Source: Kamptonema formosum PCC 6407 (GTDB lineage: Bacteria; Cyanobacteriota; Cyanobacteriia; Cyanobacteriales; Microcoleaceae). From it: a stretch of DNA of 64,000 nucleotides. The notes under the pieces are model-generated. The model was not told the DNA's origin, made no database searches, and worked only from the letters and a program-made list of their open reading frames with translations. Positions 53,455-63,531 of the stretch are shown piece after piece; within the stretch, counting starts at the first letter, position 1, and each line of letters begins with the position of its first letter. The stretch spans positions 44,648 through 108,647 of the forward strand of contig NZ_KB235904.1 in the NCBI RefSeq assembly GCF_000332155.1, in the 5' to 3' direction. The position numbers were made by a program, and so were the translations under genes.

Positions 53455-56067
53455 ATGCCCAATATAAATGGTACTCTCGGCCCGGATGTTCTTCCTGGAA
53501 ATCTATCTGACGGTAGGACAATTTCTCTAATTGAATTAATCGGTGACGACACCCTTAACGGCCTTGACGGCAACGACGTTCTCAATGCCATAGATGGAAA
53601 TGACCTAATCTTTGCCGGCCCCGGCAATGACATTGGTAACGGCAACGACGGTAGCGATACAGTCTATGGCGGTAAAGACGATGACCAAGTTTACGGCGGT
53701 AAAGGCACTGACTTAGTTAGGGGCGACATCGGTAACGATAGCGTCTTTGGCAACGACGGCAACGACACCATCTTCGGTGGCAAAGACAATGACACGATGT
53801 ACGGGGGCAAAAACAACGACCAACTACTAGGCGACCTTGGGGATGATATCCTCTACGGCGACCTCGGTTCCGATACAATGAGCGGCGGTGGCGGCAGCGA
53901 TATTTTCGGGATCGGGCGGGTGGGCGATGGTAAACCAACTGCTACAACTGGCGGCCCAACTGTCTCCGATGCCGACGTAATCACGGATTTTCGCACCAAC
54001 GGCAACGATATTATTCAGTTGTTCGGCGGCTTGCAATTTAGCGATCTCCAGTTCATTGATGGTACAGGCTTTAACGGCATTAGCATCGGCAACACCCTAG
54101 TTCGCGATGTAGGAACTGGCGAGTATTTAGTCAATATGGTAGGTTTTACCGCTGCTCAATTGAGCGCGAATCCTGCCTGGTTCCAGTCCGTCGGAACGCC
54201 TACACCAACCCCAACACCAACTCCGACCCCTACGGGGACTTCTGGCCCTGGCATTTTGAACTTCGGTCAGCCTACTTACAGCGGTACAGAAGGCAGCACC
54301 GTTAGCGTTGGTGTTTTCCGTACCGGTGGCAGCCAAGGCGCAATATCGGTTAACTATACCGTTGCTCCGGGGGGAAGCAATAATCAAGCCAGCCTGAATG
54401 ACTTCACAGTTGCCCAACCTCTGACAGTTAATTTCGCTAACGGACAAACTTCCGCCCAAATCAGCTTTAATCTTACGGCTGATGGTATAGCTGAAGGAAC
54501 TGAAACAGCGATTCTGCAACTTCAGGCCCCAACTGGTGGCGCAACCCTGGGTACTTTGCCTGCATCCAACCTAGTTATTTCCGACCAGGCAACTACAGTT
54601 AGCCCGACACCTACACCTACGCCGGGAACCACTGCTTCAAGTATTTTCAGCTTTAGTACCAGTAATTACTCTACTCCCGAAGGTACTGCCGGTACGGTGA
54701 CAGTTTTGCGAACGGGAGATACTGCGAGTGCTGCAACTATTGGCTACGGTACTGTTGACGGTTCGGCTTCTTCTCCTGCGGACTATACCCCAACTACGGG
54801 TACGCTAAACTTTGCGGCCGGTCAAACTAGCGCAACTTTCAGTATCCCGACTATAACTGATGCGCTTAGTGAAGGCTCTGAGACGGTAAATGTCTTCCTG
54901 AACAATGGCAATGTCGGTACTGTCAATCCCGCAACGCTGACGATTTTTGATGGTGGAACGGGGGTAACTCCAACTCCTCCGACTCCAACTCCAACTCCAA
55001 CCAGCGTTTTCCAGTTCGATCAGACTAATTACACTGTGAATGAAGGTGGCCAAGCAACGATTACGGTGACTCGCACTGGCGGTACTGCGGCGGCTACGAT
55101 TAATTACGCCACTGTTGATGGTTCGGCTAGTTCTAGTGGAACTGCACCTGACTACACGGTTGCAGCGGGTTCTCTGAACTTTGCGGCTGGACAAAATAGC
55201 GCCAGCTTCACAGTTCCAGCCTTGACTGATACCTTGACTGAAGGTGCGGAAACTGTGAACTTGGTGCTCAGTGGGGGTACTGTAGGCAGCAATCCGTCTA
55301 TCTTGACAATTAATAATGTTGCGTCAACGGGAACGACACCGACTCCGACTCCGACACCGACACCGACTCCAACAACATCAACTACTGGCCCTAGTGTGTT
55401 CTTCTTTAGTGCCGCTACTTACAGTGGTAATGAAGGTAGCACTGCTAACGTCACAATTAATCGTTCTGGCGATTTGACAAAGGCAGCAACAATTCTATTC
55501 AGCACTGCTGATGGTTCGGCTACAGCTTCTCAGCCTGATTACGTTGGTATCAGCACTGTCTCAGTGAACTTTGCCGCTGGTCAAGCTAGTGCGACGGTTG
55601 GTGTGCCGATCATCAATGATACTGTGCCAGAGTTGACTGAGACTGTCAACTTATTCCTCAGCGGTGGTTCTATTGCTAGTCCTTCAGCAGCGGTTCTATC
55701 AATTCTAGACAGCAGCGGTGGGGCAAGTAATGGATTCTTTTACGGTACGTCTGTTTCGCCTACGACTGACGGTGGTACTGGAAGCTTTACAATTAATCGG
55801 CCAAGCGGTGTGGGTACAGCATCAATTGACTTTTTGATTGCAGCACCGGGTGGTGGTCAACCTGTGTACCTCACTGACTACTCTGTTTCCGGCACTTTCC
55901 TCCCTAACTCCAGTAATAACGGTGGTACTGTGAATTTTGCTAATGGTCAAACCAGCGTTACCCTTTCATTGATTGATATTGTAGGTGGTACTGCTGGTAC
56001 TGTGAACTTAGGTTTCGGCGCTGGTACTATCGGTAATCCAGCATCAACCTCAATTACTATACTCTAA
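53455..56067 (+). CDS. RTX/hemolysin-type Ca-binding + Calx-beta repeat protein
   Basis: 870 aa, no classical signal. Residues about 25-150 consist of RTX nonapeptides (GGKDDDQVYGGKGTDLV, GGKDNDTMYGGKNND, GDLGSDTMSGGGGSD) followed by a FRTNGNDIIQLFGGL-type RTX end domain. The rest is four to five Calx-beta modules (NFAxGQTSAxxxxPxxxDxxxEGxETVNLxL), separated by Pro-Thr linkers TPTPTPT. Both domain types bind Ca. RTX is N-terminal rather than C-terminal, as in the protease at 13952. Likely an extracellular adhesive or surface protein. No type I secretion genes nearby. Followed by a terminator. Confidence 0.9.
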   Translation: MPNINGTLGPDVLPGNLSDGRTISLIELIGDDTLNGLDGNDVLNAIDGNDLIFAGPGNDIGNGNDGSDTVYGGKDDDQVYGGKGTDLVRGDIGNDSVFGNDGNDTIFGGKDNDTMYGGKNNDQLLGDLGDDILYGDLGSDTMSGGGGSDIFGIGRVGDGKPTATTGGPTVSDADVITDFRTNGNDIIQLFGGLQFSDLQFIDGTGFNGISIGNTLVRDVGTGEYLVNMVGFTAAQLSANPAWFQSVGTPTPTPTPTPTPTGTSGPGILNFGQPTYSGTEGSTVSVGVFRTGGSQGAISVNYTVAPGGSNNQASLNDFTVAQPLTVNFANGQTSAQISFNLTADGIAEGTETAILQLQAPTGGATLGTLPASNLVISDQATTVSPTPTPTPGTTASSIFSFSTSNYSTPEGTAGTVTVLRTGDTASAATIGYGTVDGSASSPADYTPTTGTLNFAAGQTSATFSIPTITDALSEGSETVNVFLNNGNVGTVNPATLTIFDGGTGVTPTPPTPTPTPTSVFQFDQTNYTVNEGGQATITVTRTGGTAAATINYATVDGSASSSGTAPDYTVAAGSLNFAAGQNSASFTVPALTDTLTEGAETVNLVLSGGTVGSNPSILTINNVASTGTTPTPTPTPTPTPTTSTTGPSVFFFSAATYSGNEGSTANVTINRSGDLTKAATILFSTADGSATASQPDYVGISTVSVNFAAGQASATVGVPIINDTVPELTETVNLFLSGGSIASPSAAVLSILDSSGGASNGFFYGTSVSPTTDGGTGSFTINRPSGVGTASIDFLIAAPGGGQPVYLTDYSVSGTFLPNSSNNGGTVNFANGQTSVTLSLIDIVGGTAGTVNLGFGAGTIGNPASTSITIL

Positions 56068-56127
56068 GACTGTTAGTAGTTTACTTTTCTTGTTCTAGTG
56101 TGTTTTCTTTCCAGATTTGGTTTATAT

Positions 56128-56152
56128 GCCACCTCGTTTGGGGTGGTTTTTT
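56128..56152 (+). terminator. intrinsic terminator of the RTX-Calx-beta gene
   Basis: CCACC-TCGTTTGG-GGTGG followed by T6 (56147-56152), 61 bp after the stop. Confidence 0.8.
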
Positions 56153-56258
56153 ATTATTGAAAACTCTCTCAGACTCCACATGGAAACGACGAAAGGATGA
56201 TTTGATCGGGGGAGATATTCCCGCATCTCCCCTAAGTTTGGGTGAGAATAATACAAAG

Positions 56259-56591
56259 CTAGGGAATTAGATTACATTCAAACATTTTATTGGCAATTGG
56301 CCCCGCAACTCGATTGATAAATTGCTGACGCATCTCAGGATTTTTCTGTAACATTTCCAGAGCTTTTGCCTCAAGATCGGCTTTTTTCCCCGCCTCAGTT
56401 TGTGCAGCAGGTGCAGACTGAGACTGAGGTTGCATCTGGGCGACTTCTTCGCAGGAAGCTTTTTGGTATTTTTCAATAGCGAGATTGGCGGCTATATCCA
56501 ACAATGCTTCCTTGGGTGTGTTTGCACAGGAACTTACAACTATTGCCATAGAACTTAAAGCGCCTAGAAACAATAGATGAGATTTTTTCAT
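56259..56591 (-). CDS. small lipoprotein-like exported protein
   Basis: 110 aa. Start ATG 56591 (MKKSHLLFLGALSSMAIVVSSC) with GGAGAAATTC ahead. A lipobox-like VVSSC places Cys at residue 22, so a lipoprotein is predicted. Mature region has ALLDIAANLAIEKYQ, SCEEVAQMQ, and KALEMLQKNPEMRQQFINRVAGPIANKMFECNLIP. Paralogous to the upstream gene (56605-57039), with which it shares the C-terminal ~45 residues almost exactly. Function unknown. Confidence 0.78.
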   Translation of the reverse strand: MKKSHLLFLGALSSMAIVVSSCANTPKEALLDIAANLAIEKYQKASCEEVAQMQPQSQSAPAAQTEAGKKADLEAKALEMLQKNPEMRQQFINRVAGPIANKMFECNLIP

Positions 56592-56604
56592 GAATTTCTC
56601 CTCT

Positions 56605-57039
56605 CTAGGGAATGAATTTGCACTCGAACATCTTATTGGCAATTGGCCCCGCAACTCGGTTGATAAATTTCTTCCGCATCTCAGGATTCTGCCGCAACAT
56701 TTCAACTGCCTTAGCCTGGAGAACTGCTTCTGGTGTCCCGGAAGTTGAGGAACTCCTGTTAGCCTGGGGTTTCATTTTTGCTAACTCTTGACAGGAAGTG
56801 CTTTGGTATTTTTTGATGACGAAATTGGATACAATATCTAGCAAGGCTTCTGGATCTGGCAATGCAACTTTCTCACTGGGTAAGGAGGGTTTCTGACTGG
56901 GTTTTGGGCTGGTGGGGGGTGCAGATTTCTGAGGCGGAGGTGGAAGGGGAGGTACTGGTTGTAGTAAAGCCTTGCCACTAATTCCTATAACCATGACGAT
57001 GGAAGTTAGAGTCGCTAGAAACAGATGTGATTTTTTCAT
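56605..57039 (-). CDS. small exported protein, paralogue of next gene
   Basis: 144 aa from ATG 57039 (MKKSHLFLATLTSIVMVIG). Signal helix then a Pro-rich segment PPLPPPPQKSAPPTSPKPSQK, and the shared C-terminal domain with ALLDIVSNFVIKKYQ, SCQELAKMK, and MLRQNPEMRKKFINRVAGPIANKMFECKFIP. Lacks the lipobox Cys of its partner. Stops 13 bp before the paralogue, so the pair is an operon arising from duplication. Function unknown. Confidence 0.78.
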   Translation of the reverse strand: MKKSHLFLATLTSIVMVIGISGKALLQPVPPLPPPPQKSAPPTSPKPSQKPSLPSEKVALPDPEALLDIVSNFVIKKYQSTSCQELAKMKPQANRSSSTSGTPEAVLQAKAVEMLRQNPEMRKKFINRVAGPIANKMFECKFIP

Positions 57040-57194
57040 GACTTGGTAACGAGAGATTTTTTTTAATTTATCACATAATTGCAATCTAGATCATAATTTT
57101 ATCTATTGCCTGTTGTACTTTATAAATACAATAGATTGAATATTACATGAAAAAATGGTAAAGTTATGCCAAATGCTGAAAAAGGAGAATAGTT

Positions 57195-57755
57195 ATGTCT
57201 GTTCAGATGCAAAGACGGCTGTTCACAGTACAAGAATATCACCTAATGGGTGAGGCTGGTATTTTTGGTAATAATGAACGGGTGGAACTCATAGAAGGAG
57301 AAATTATTCAAATGGCAGCAATTGGTAAGCGTCATGCCGCCCGTGTCGATCGCCTTGCAAATTTCTTTTACGAACGAGTACAAAGACGTGCTATTGTCCG
57401 GGTACAAAATCCGATTTGTCTTGATGATAAATCTGAACCACAACCTGATATTGCTTTAGTACAACCTCGTGCTGATTTTTATGAATCAGCTTTGCCAAAT
57501 AGTGAAAATATTTTGCTTTTGGTAGAAGTTGCTGATAGTACTGTTGATTACGATCGCGATGTGAAAGTACCTAACTATGCTCGTTCTGGGATTCAGGAAA
57601 TTTGGCTATGGGATTTAGAGGCTAATTGTCTAGAAGTTTACCGTTTGCCTACGGCTAATGGCTATAGTTCAATCCAAAAATTTGAAGGAGGAGAAATATT
57701 TTTACCATTTGCTTTTCCTGATTTTGAAGTGAGTGTTGATTTGATATTGAGTTAG
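57195..57755 (+). CDS. Uma2-family (DUF820) protein, copy A of tandem pair
   Basis: 186 aa. MSVQMQRRLFTVQEYHLMGEAGIF, NERVELIEGEI, QPDIALVQPRADFY, LLLVEVADSTVDYDRDVKVPNYARSGIQEIWLWDLEANCLEVYR: the conserved D/E-containing PD-ExK-like core of Uma2. Ribosome site AAAGGAGAATAGTT. Copy B begins 80 bp downstream and is clearly homologous over its whole length, so a recent tandem duplication is evident. Confidence 0.9.
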   Translation: MSVQMQRRLFTVQEYHLMGEAGIFGNNERVELIEGEIIQMAAIGKRHAARVDRLANFFYERVQRRAIVRVQNPICLDDKSEPQPDIALVQPRADFYESALPNSENILLLVEVADSTVDYDRDVKVPNYARSGIQEIWLWDLEANCLEVYRLPTANGYSSIQKFEGGEIFLPFAFPDFEVSVDLILS

Positions 57756-57835
57756 GAATATTAGCCAGTTAGTAGGTTAAATATTACTGGCAATAATGGT
57801 AAAATAATATTAAATACTGAAACAGGAGAATAATT

Positions 57836-58396
57836 ATGTCTGTTCAGATGCAAAAACGGCTATTCACAGTGCAGGAATATCACCTAATGATTGAGGCTGG
57901 TGTTTTTGCGAATAATGACCGAGTAGAATTAATAGAAGGGGAGATTATTGAAATGGCTGCAATTGGAACTCGTCATGCGACTTGTGTACGGCGACTGATT
58001 CGCCGTTTTAGCGTGATTCCAGAAGAAGCAGCTATTTTGGATGTTCAAGACCCAATTCAATTGACAGAAAGAACTGAACCTCAGCCAGATTTAGTATTAC
58101 TACAACCTCGTGCTGATTACTACGCTACAGCACATCCAATGCCATCAGAAGTATTGCTTTTGGTAGAGGTTTCTGATAGCACTATTGATTACGATCGCGA
58201 TGTGAAAGTACCTAACTATGCTCGTTCTGGGATTCGCGAAATTTGGCTGTGGGATCTTGAGGCTAATTGTTTAGAAGTTTACCGCGAACCGATGGCAAAT
58301 GGTTATGGTTTAATGCAAAGGTTTGAGCGAGGAGAAATAGTTTCACCGCTGGCTTTTTCTGATTTTGAAGTGAGTGTTGATTGGATATTGGGTTAA
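57836..58396 (+). CDS. Uma2-family (DUF820) protein, copy B of tandem pair
   Basis: 186 aa, same length as copy A. The N-terminal third and the last ~70 residues (VKVPNYARSGI, EIWLWDLEANCLEVYR) are nearly identical to copy A, while the middle (TCVRRLIRRFSVIPEEAAILDVQDPIQL) has diverged strongly. The catalytic-type residues PDLVLLQPRADYY and EVSDSTIDYDRD are retained. The leader TTAAATACTGAAACAGGAG is also similar to that of copy A, including the intergenic segment. Confidence 0.9.
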   Translation: MSVQMQKRLFTVQEYHLMIEAGVFANNDRVELIEGEIIEMAAIGTRHATCVRRLIRRFSVIPEEAAILDVQDPIQLTERTEPQPDLVLLQPRADYYATAHPMPSEVLLLVEVSDSTIDYDRDVKVPNYARSGIREIWLWDLEANCLEVYREPMANGYGLMQRFERGEIVSPLAFSDFEVSVDWILG

Positions 58397-58573
58397 AATG
58401 ATTCCTTGTCTGACTATAATTGTCTGCACGAGTTATTAGAGCAGACTTTCAAGCCTACAGTAATTGAGATCGGTTACAGGAAATTACTAACTTGACAAGA
58501 TGAGTTGACAATTAGCGTGATAGCTAGTTTACTAAATTAAAATTACTCAATTATAGCCAAAGGATTGACAGAG
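58397..58573. other. intergenic spacer before the methyltransferase
   Basis: 178 bp, AT-rich, no ORF or repeat of note. AAAGGA precedes the methyltransferase ATG by 9 nt. Confidence 0.35.
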
Positions 58574-59626
58574 ATGTTCAGCGATAAAGATAAATCAATT
58601 GTAGCTTTATTTTCAGGTTGTGGAGGGCTAGATTTAGGCTTTTCTCAAGCTGGCTTTAATGTCATCTGGGCTTCAGAGTATGATAAAGATATCTGGGAAA
58701 CCTACGAAAATAACCACCCGGATACATTTCTTGACAAGCGCGATATTCGAGCAATTTCTTCAGCAGAAATACCTGACTGTACGGGAATTATTGGCGGGTC
58801 GCCTTGTCAAAGTTGGAGTGAGGCGGGAATGCAACGAGGTATCGATGATTATCGCGGTAAGTTATTTTTAGATTACGTCCGTATTCTTAAAGAGAAACAA
58901 CCTTTATTTTTTGTGGCGGAAAATGTTTCTGGGATGCTACACACTAAACACAAGTTGGCATTTGGTAATATTTTAGCGGCTTTTGAAGAAGCTGGCTATG
59001 TCATCGCTTACAAGTTGCTGAATGCCATGTACTATAATGTGCCTCAAGACCGGAAAAGAGTGATTTTTGTTGGCTATCACTTAAGTTTGAAAAGGCGTTT
59101 CAATTTTGATTGGGTGGGGAAATCGCGACGCATTCTTACCCTAAAAGATGCCATAGGTGATTTGCAAGAATCGGTAATTCCTGCTTTATCGCCTAACAAA
59201 ACAAATGGCAATGATTGCTTGGTACCTAACCATGAATACATGACAGGAGGTTTTTCAAGTATGTATATGTCGCGCAACCGAGTTCGCTGTTGGAATGAAC
59301 CATCTTTTACTATTCAAGCAGGTGGTCGCCATGCGCCAATTCACCCGCAAGCAAATAAGATGATTCGGGTAGGAAAAGATGAATGGATATTTGATGTTAA
59401 TTCCCGGCAATCTTACAGAAGATTATCGGTTAGGGAGTGTGCTAGAATTCAAACATTCCCTGACGATTTCATTTTTTACTATCAGAACTTAGCTGCTGGT
59501 TATAAAATGATTGGGAATGCGGTTCCTGTTAATTTTAGTTATGCTGTGGCACAGGCTATTTACGAGGATTTATTTAATGAGAAGCAGGAGTCAAAAGAGA
59601 GGGAGGAATGTAGTACCTATATTTAA
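58574..59626 (+). CDS. DNA (cytosine-5)-methyltransferase, HaeIII/DmtB-like (GGCC predicted)
   Basis: 350 aa. Motif I VALFSGCGGLDLGFSQAGF, motif IV IGGSPCQSWSEAG with catalytic Cys, motif VI FVAENVSGM, motif VIII QDRKRVIFVG, motif IX RRLSVRECARIQTFPDDF and motif X MIGNAVPVNFSYAVAQAI, all in order. The target-recognition region and the phrases NKTNGNDCLVPNHEYMTGG and FMSRNRVR-like YMSRNRVRCWNEP strongly resemble M.HaeIII, and Anabaena DmtB, which methylate GGCC. No restriction endonuclease is adjacent, so it looks like a solitary methyltransferase. Start ATG 58574 (frame opens at TTG three codons earlier). Specificity is a prediction. Confidence 0.92.
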   Translation: MFSDKDKSIVALFSGCGGLDLGFSQAGFNVIWASEYDKDIWETYENNHPDTFLDKRDIRAISSAEIPDCTGIIGGSPCQSWSEAGMQRGIDDYRGKLFLDYVRILKEKQPLFFVAENVSGMLHTKHKLAFGNILAAFEEAGYVIAYKLLNAMYYNVPQDRKRVIFVGYHLSLKRRFNFDWVGKSRRILTLKDAIGDLQESVIPALSPNKTNGNDCLVPNHEYMTGGFSSMYMSRNRVRCWNEPSFTIQAGGRHAPIHPQANKMIRVGKDEWIFDVNSRQSYRRLSVRECARIQTFPDDFIFYYQNLAAGYKMIGNAVPVNFSYAVAQAIYEDLFNEKQESKEREECSTYI

Positions 59627-59816
59627 GCTCTTCCTTAAAGATTTTGCCTAAGACTGCTCTCCATAATGGCTTTTATCTAGTCTTGTACTTAGCATAACTC
59701 TCGAACTCAGCTTAGAAACGCGATCGCATCTCGCTATCTCCTCATCTATCTCTCAATATTAAGATTTCCTTATTAGCTCTCATCGACAGTGCAATCAGTG
59801 ATATAATTAACAACTT

Positions 59817-59895
59817 AAGCTAGGGGTGCCTGGATATCCAGGCTGAGAAACACCCTTAGAACCTGAGTCTGGGTAATACCAGCGGAGGGAAGCTG
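59817..59895 (+). promoter_or_regulatory. TPP (THI-box) riboswitch upstream of thiC
   Basis: GGGGTGCCTGG, CTGAGAAACACCC, AGAACCTGA, CTGGGTAATACCAGCGGAGGGAAGCTG occur in the standard order. The core CTGAGA and the ACCTGA/GGGTAATACCAGCGGAGGGAAGC helix are canonical. The riboswitch ends 20 bp before the thiC start, so translation-initiation control by thiamine pyrophosphate is likely. Confidence 0.97.
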
Positions 59896-59911
59896 TTTAT
59901 CGAGGAAATAG

Positions 59912-61285
<1,374 letters not shown>

Positions 61286-61291
61286 TTAAGT

Positions 61292-61324
61292 GGGTGGATG
61301 GGTTTATCTGTCCACCCTATTTTA
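61292..61324 (+). terminator. thiC terminator
   Basis: GGGTGGA (61292-61298) and TCCACCC (61311-61317) form a 7-bp stem, followed by TATTTT, seven bp after the stop. Confidence 0.8.
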
Positions 61325-61447
61325 AGGAGTAAGCACGGGGGTACTACCATACAAATTGTTAAAGCTACAAAAGATTGCCAAATTAAGATAAAATTATTAT
61401 AGGAAAATCACAAAATCCTAATCCGATTAAATTCCTCCAAATTAGCC

Positions 61448-62308
61448 ATGTCGGATCTAATCGCTCTTGACCCCAATCAATACCCCGATACTAGCCAACT
61501 CGTACAAGAAGACGATACTCCCTTGGATAGTTTCATTAATGAAAAACAACAGCGACTGCTTACAGAAGTTCTCTCTGGCTATGAGTTAAATGATGGTATA
61601 CCTTTTATTGTCGCTGCCAATGTGGGGATTTTCCGTACTGTCCGCCATCCGGCTATAGTTCCTGATATATTCCTCAGTTTAAATGTAACTGTTGTCGATA
61701 CTTGGGAGAGGCGAGATGTGCGTTCCTATTTACTATGGGAATTTGGCAAACCTCCAGAAATTGTAATTGAAATTGTTTCTCCGACTCCGGGGAATGAGTT
61801 GGGTAGCAAATTCACTGATTATGCCCTGATGGGTGTAATGTATTATATCGTGTACGATCCTCTGGGTGAATTGAGCGATCGCCCTTTACAAATGTTTCAA
61901 TTACAAGGGGGGCGTTATGTGCCCAAAACTGATACTTGGTTTCCCTTAGTTGGTTTAGGTTTAACCCTCTGGCAAGGTGTCTTTGAAAGTGTTAATGATA
62001 CTTGGTTAAGATGGTGTGATGCAGAGGGAAATGTTATTCCTACTGTGGAGGAATTAGCGGCGAGACTATCTCAAACTCAGTCACAATTATCTCAAACTCA
62101 ATCAGAGTTAACTGCGGCTCAAAATCAGACAAAACAAGCTTTATTACAAGGGATTCAGTTAGGTTTACAGCTTAAGTTTGGGAGTTCAGGTTTAGAGATT
62201 TTTGGAGAAATTTCTGCTATTGATGACCTGAATTTGCTACAAAGTATTACTTCTAGCTTGTTAACCGTTGAGGGGTTAGAGGAATTACGACAAATTTATT
62301 TGTCATAA
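61448..62308 (+). CDS. Uma2-family (DUF820) protein with coiled-coil tail
   Basis: 286 aa. Uma2 core at residues about 25-190: LPDEVLSL-like DIFLSLNVTVVDTWERRDVRSYLLWEFGKPPEIVIEIVSPTPGNE, ALMGVMYYIVYDPLG. C-terminal extension of about 80 residues with coiled coil SQTQSQLSQTQSELTAAQNQ. This longer class is distinct from the 186-aa pair upstream. Function unproven. Start ATG 61448. Confidence 0.9.
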   Translation: MSDLIALDPNQYPDTSQLVQEDDTPLDSFINEKQQRLLTEVLSGYELNDGIPFIVAANVGIFRTVRHPAIVPDIFLSLNVTVVDTWERRDVRSYLLWEFGKPPEIVIEIVSPTPGNELGSKFTDYALMGVMYYIVYDPLGELSDRPLQMFQLQGGRYVPKTDTWFPLVGLGLTLWQGVFESVNDTWLRWCDAEGNVIPTVEELAARLSQTQSQLSQTQSELTAAQNQTKQALLQGIQLGLQLKFGSSGLEIFGEISAIDDLNLLQSITSSLLTVEGLEELRQIYLS

Positions 62309-62676
62309 TAATTTACAGTTTTCGGTAATTCCTAAGTTTTGGGGCGGGCACGGGGGTACCGCCCCTACGTTATCAATGATATAATAAACTAACAATATTA
62401 TTGCTACTACGCATTCTTCACAATTCCTCAGACTGATTAGCACTAAAACCTTAGAATTAGTCTCATTAATCTATCGGTTAGAAAATCGAATTAATACTTG
62501 GATACAAGAAAATTACTGAGATTATATAGTTGCGGTTAAATTCTAGGAACTATCAACTTTCAGAGTCGCTAGGCCTAACATTAGAGGAAGTTAAGCAGAT
62601 TAACTCCGAGGAGTGAACTAGCTATAATTATAATAGAGTAAACAATATTACTTCCCTACCAATGAGATAATAAACA
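62309..62676. pseudogene. intergenic region with gene fragments
   Basis: 368 bp. Coding-like but broken frames: about 62405-62518 (SSQFLRLISTKTLELVSLIY... ending NTWIQENY) and about 62530-62617 (LRLNSRNYQLSESLGLTLEEVKQINSEE), each stop-terminated without a start codon. They may be the remains of one decayed gene. A TAATTATAATAGAG-type AT-rich stretch follows before the DUF433 gene. Confidence 0.3.
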
Positions 62677-63003
62677 ATGACAATAACCGAATTAAAAATC
62701 GATCTTGCTTCCTTAACGATCGCAGATAAAGCAGCAGCTATAGAATTTTTACTTCAAACCGTAAGCAGCGGTTCGCTAGGCATTAAAAAAACTCCTGGCG
62801 TTTGTGGTGGTGATGCTTGTATTGGCAATACTCGCATACCCGTTTGGGTACTTGTCGGGTATCGTCGTCTCGGATGCAGCGATGCTGAACTTTTAAAGTG
62901 CTATCCACATTTAGCTGCGGCTGACTTGGTAAATGCTTGGGCTTATGCTGATGCTTACCCAGAAGAAATTGAAACAGCAATCAGAGAAAATGAGGAAGCA
63001 TAA
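62677..63003 (+). CDS. DUF433 protein (antitoxin-like)
   Basis: 108 aa. Central CGGDACIGNTRIPVWVLVGYRRLGCSDAELLKCYPHLAAADLVNAWAYA is the DUF433 core, an HTH-type antitoxin-like domain usually followed by DUF5615. N-terminal extension of about 45 residues typical of cyanobacterial members. The next gene starts 3 bp after its stop, so the pair forms a VapBC-like toxin-antitoxin operon (inference from family pairing). Confidence 0.9.
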   Translation: MTITELKIDLASLTIADKAAAIEFLLQTVSSGSLGIKKTPGVCGGDACIGNTRIPVWVLVGYRRLGCSDAELLKCYPHLAAADLVNAWAYADAYPEEIETAIRENEEA

Positions 63004-63006
63004 AAC

Positions 63007-63348
63007 ATGGCACGACTTTATGCAGACGAACAGTACCCACTGCCAGTAGTTGAGTTTCTTTGACCTTTGGGTCACGATATATTAACAGTTCAAGAAGCTG
63101 GAAACGCAGGATTAGGAATTCCTGATGAGGAGGTATTGGCTTTTGCTGTGAGTAATCAGCGAGCAGTTTTGACTCTTAATCGAGGGGATTTCATTCGACT
63201 ACATCGCTCACAACCTAACCATGCTGGTATTATCATTTGTACTCAAGATAACAACTGGGAAAGACAGGCGACGCGAATTAATGAGGCTATTTCTACGGAA
63301 GAAATATTGACGGGGAAATTGATTCGAGTTAACCGTCCGCCGCAGTAA
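63007..63348 (+). pseudogene. DUF5615 PIN-like protein interrupted by in-frame TGA
   Basis: ATG 63007 opens MARLYADEQYPLPVVEFL, then TGA at 63061-63063 (codon 19), and the same frame continues to 63348 (PLGHDILTVQEAGNAGLGIPDEEVLAFAVSNQ, LTLNRGDFIRLH, ending VNRPPQ). The N-terminal LYADE and LGHDILT are canonical DUF5615/PIN-like. The interruption may be a nonsense mutation (one base from CGA, Arg), a sequencing error or a recoded stop. Loss of the toxin while its DUF433 partner is intact is a known safe end state. Reinitiation at a TTG (63067) would miss the catalytic Asp. Confidence 0.85.
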
Positions 63349-63531
63349 AAAAACGATCGCTTTGCCGATTGCTACAAATCTACACAATATTTTAGAACTT
63401 CATCCAACCTGAATTCGCCCCCATCCTCCCATCCCTCATCTCCCCATCCCCCCATCTCCCTTCCCCAGTCGCCAGCTCCTAGTCCCAAACCTGTGTTAGT
63501 ATCGGTAAAATATTCTCTCTAACAATCAACG
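63349..63531. repeat. CCCCATC-type STRR and spacer
   Basis: After one CGATCGC the sequence turns into CCCCATC/CCCATCTCC heptamers (63419-63472), the same family as at 1-117. A short AACAATCAACG leads to the next ATG. Confidence 0.7.
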
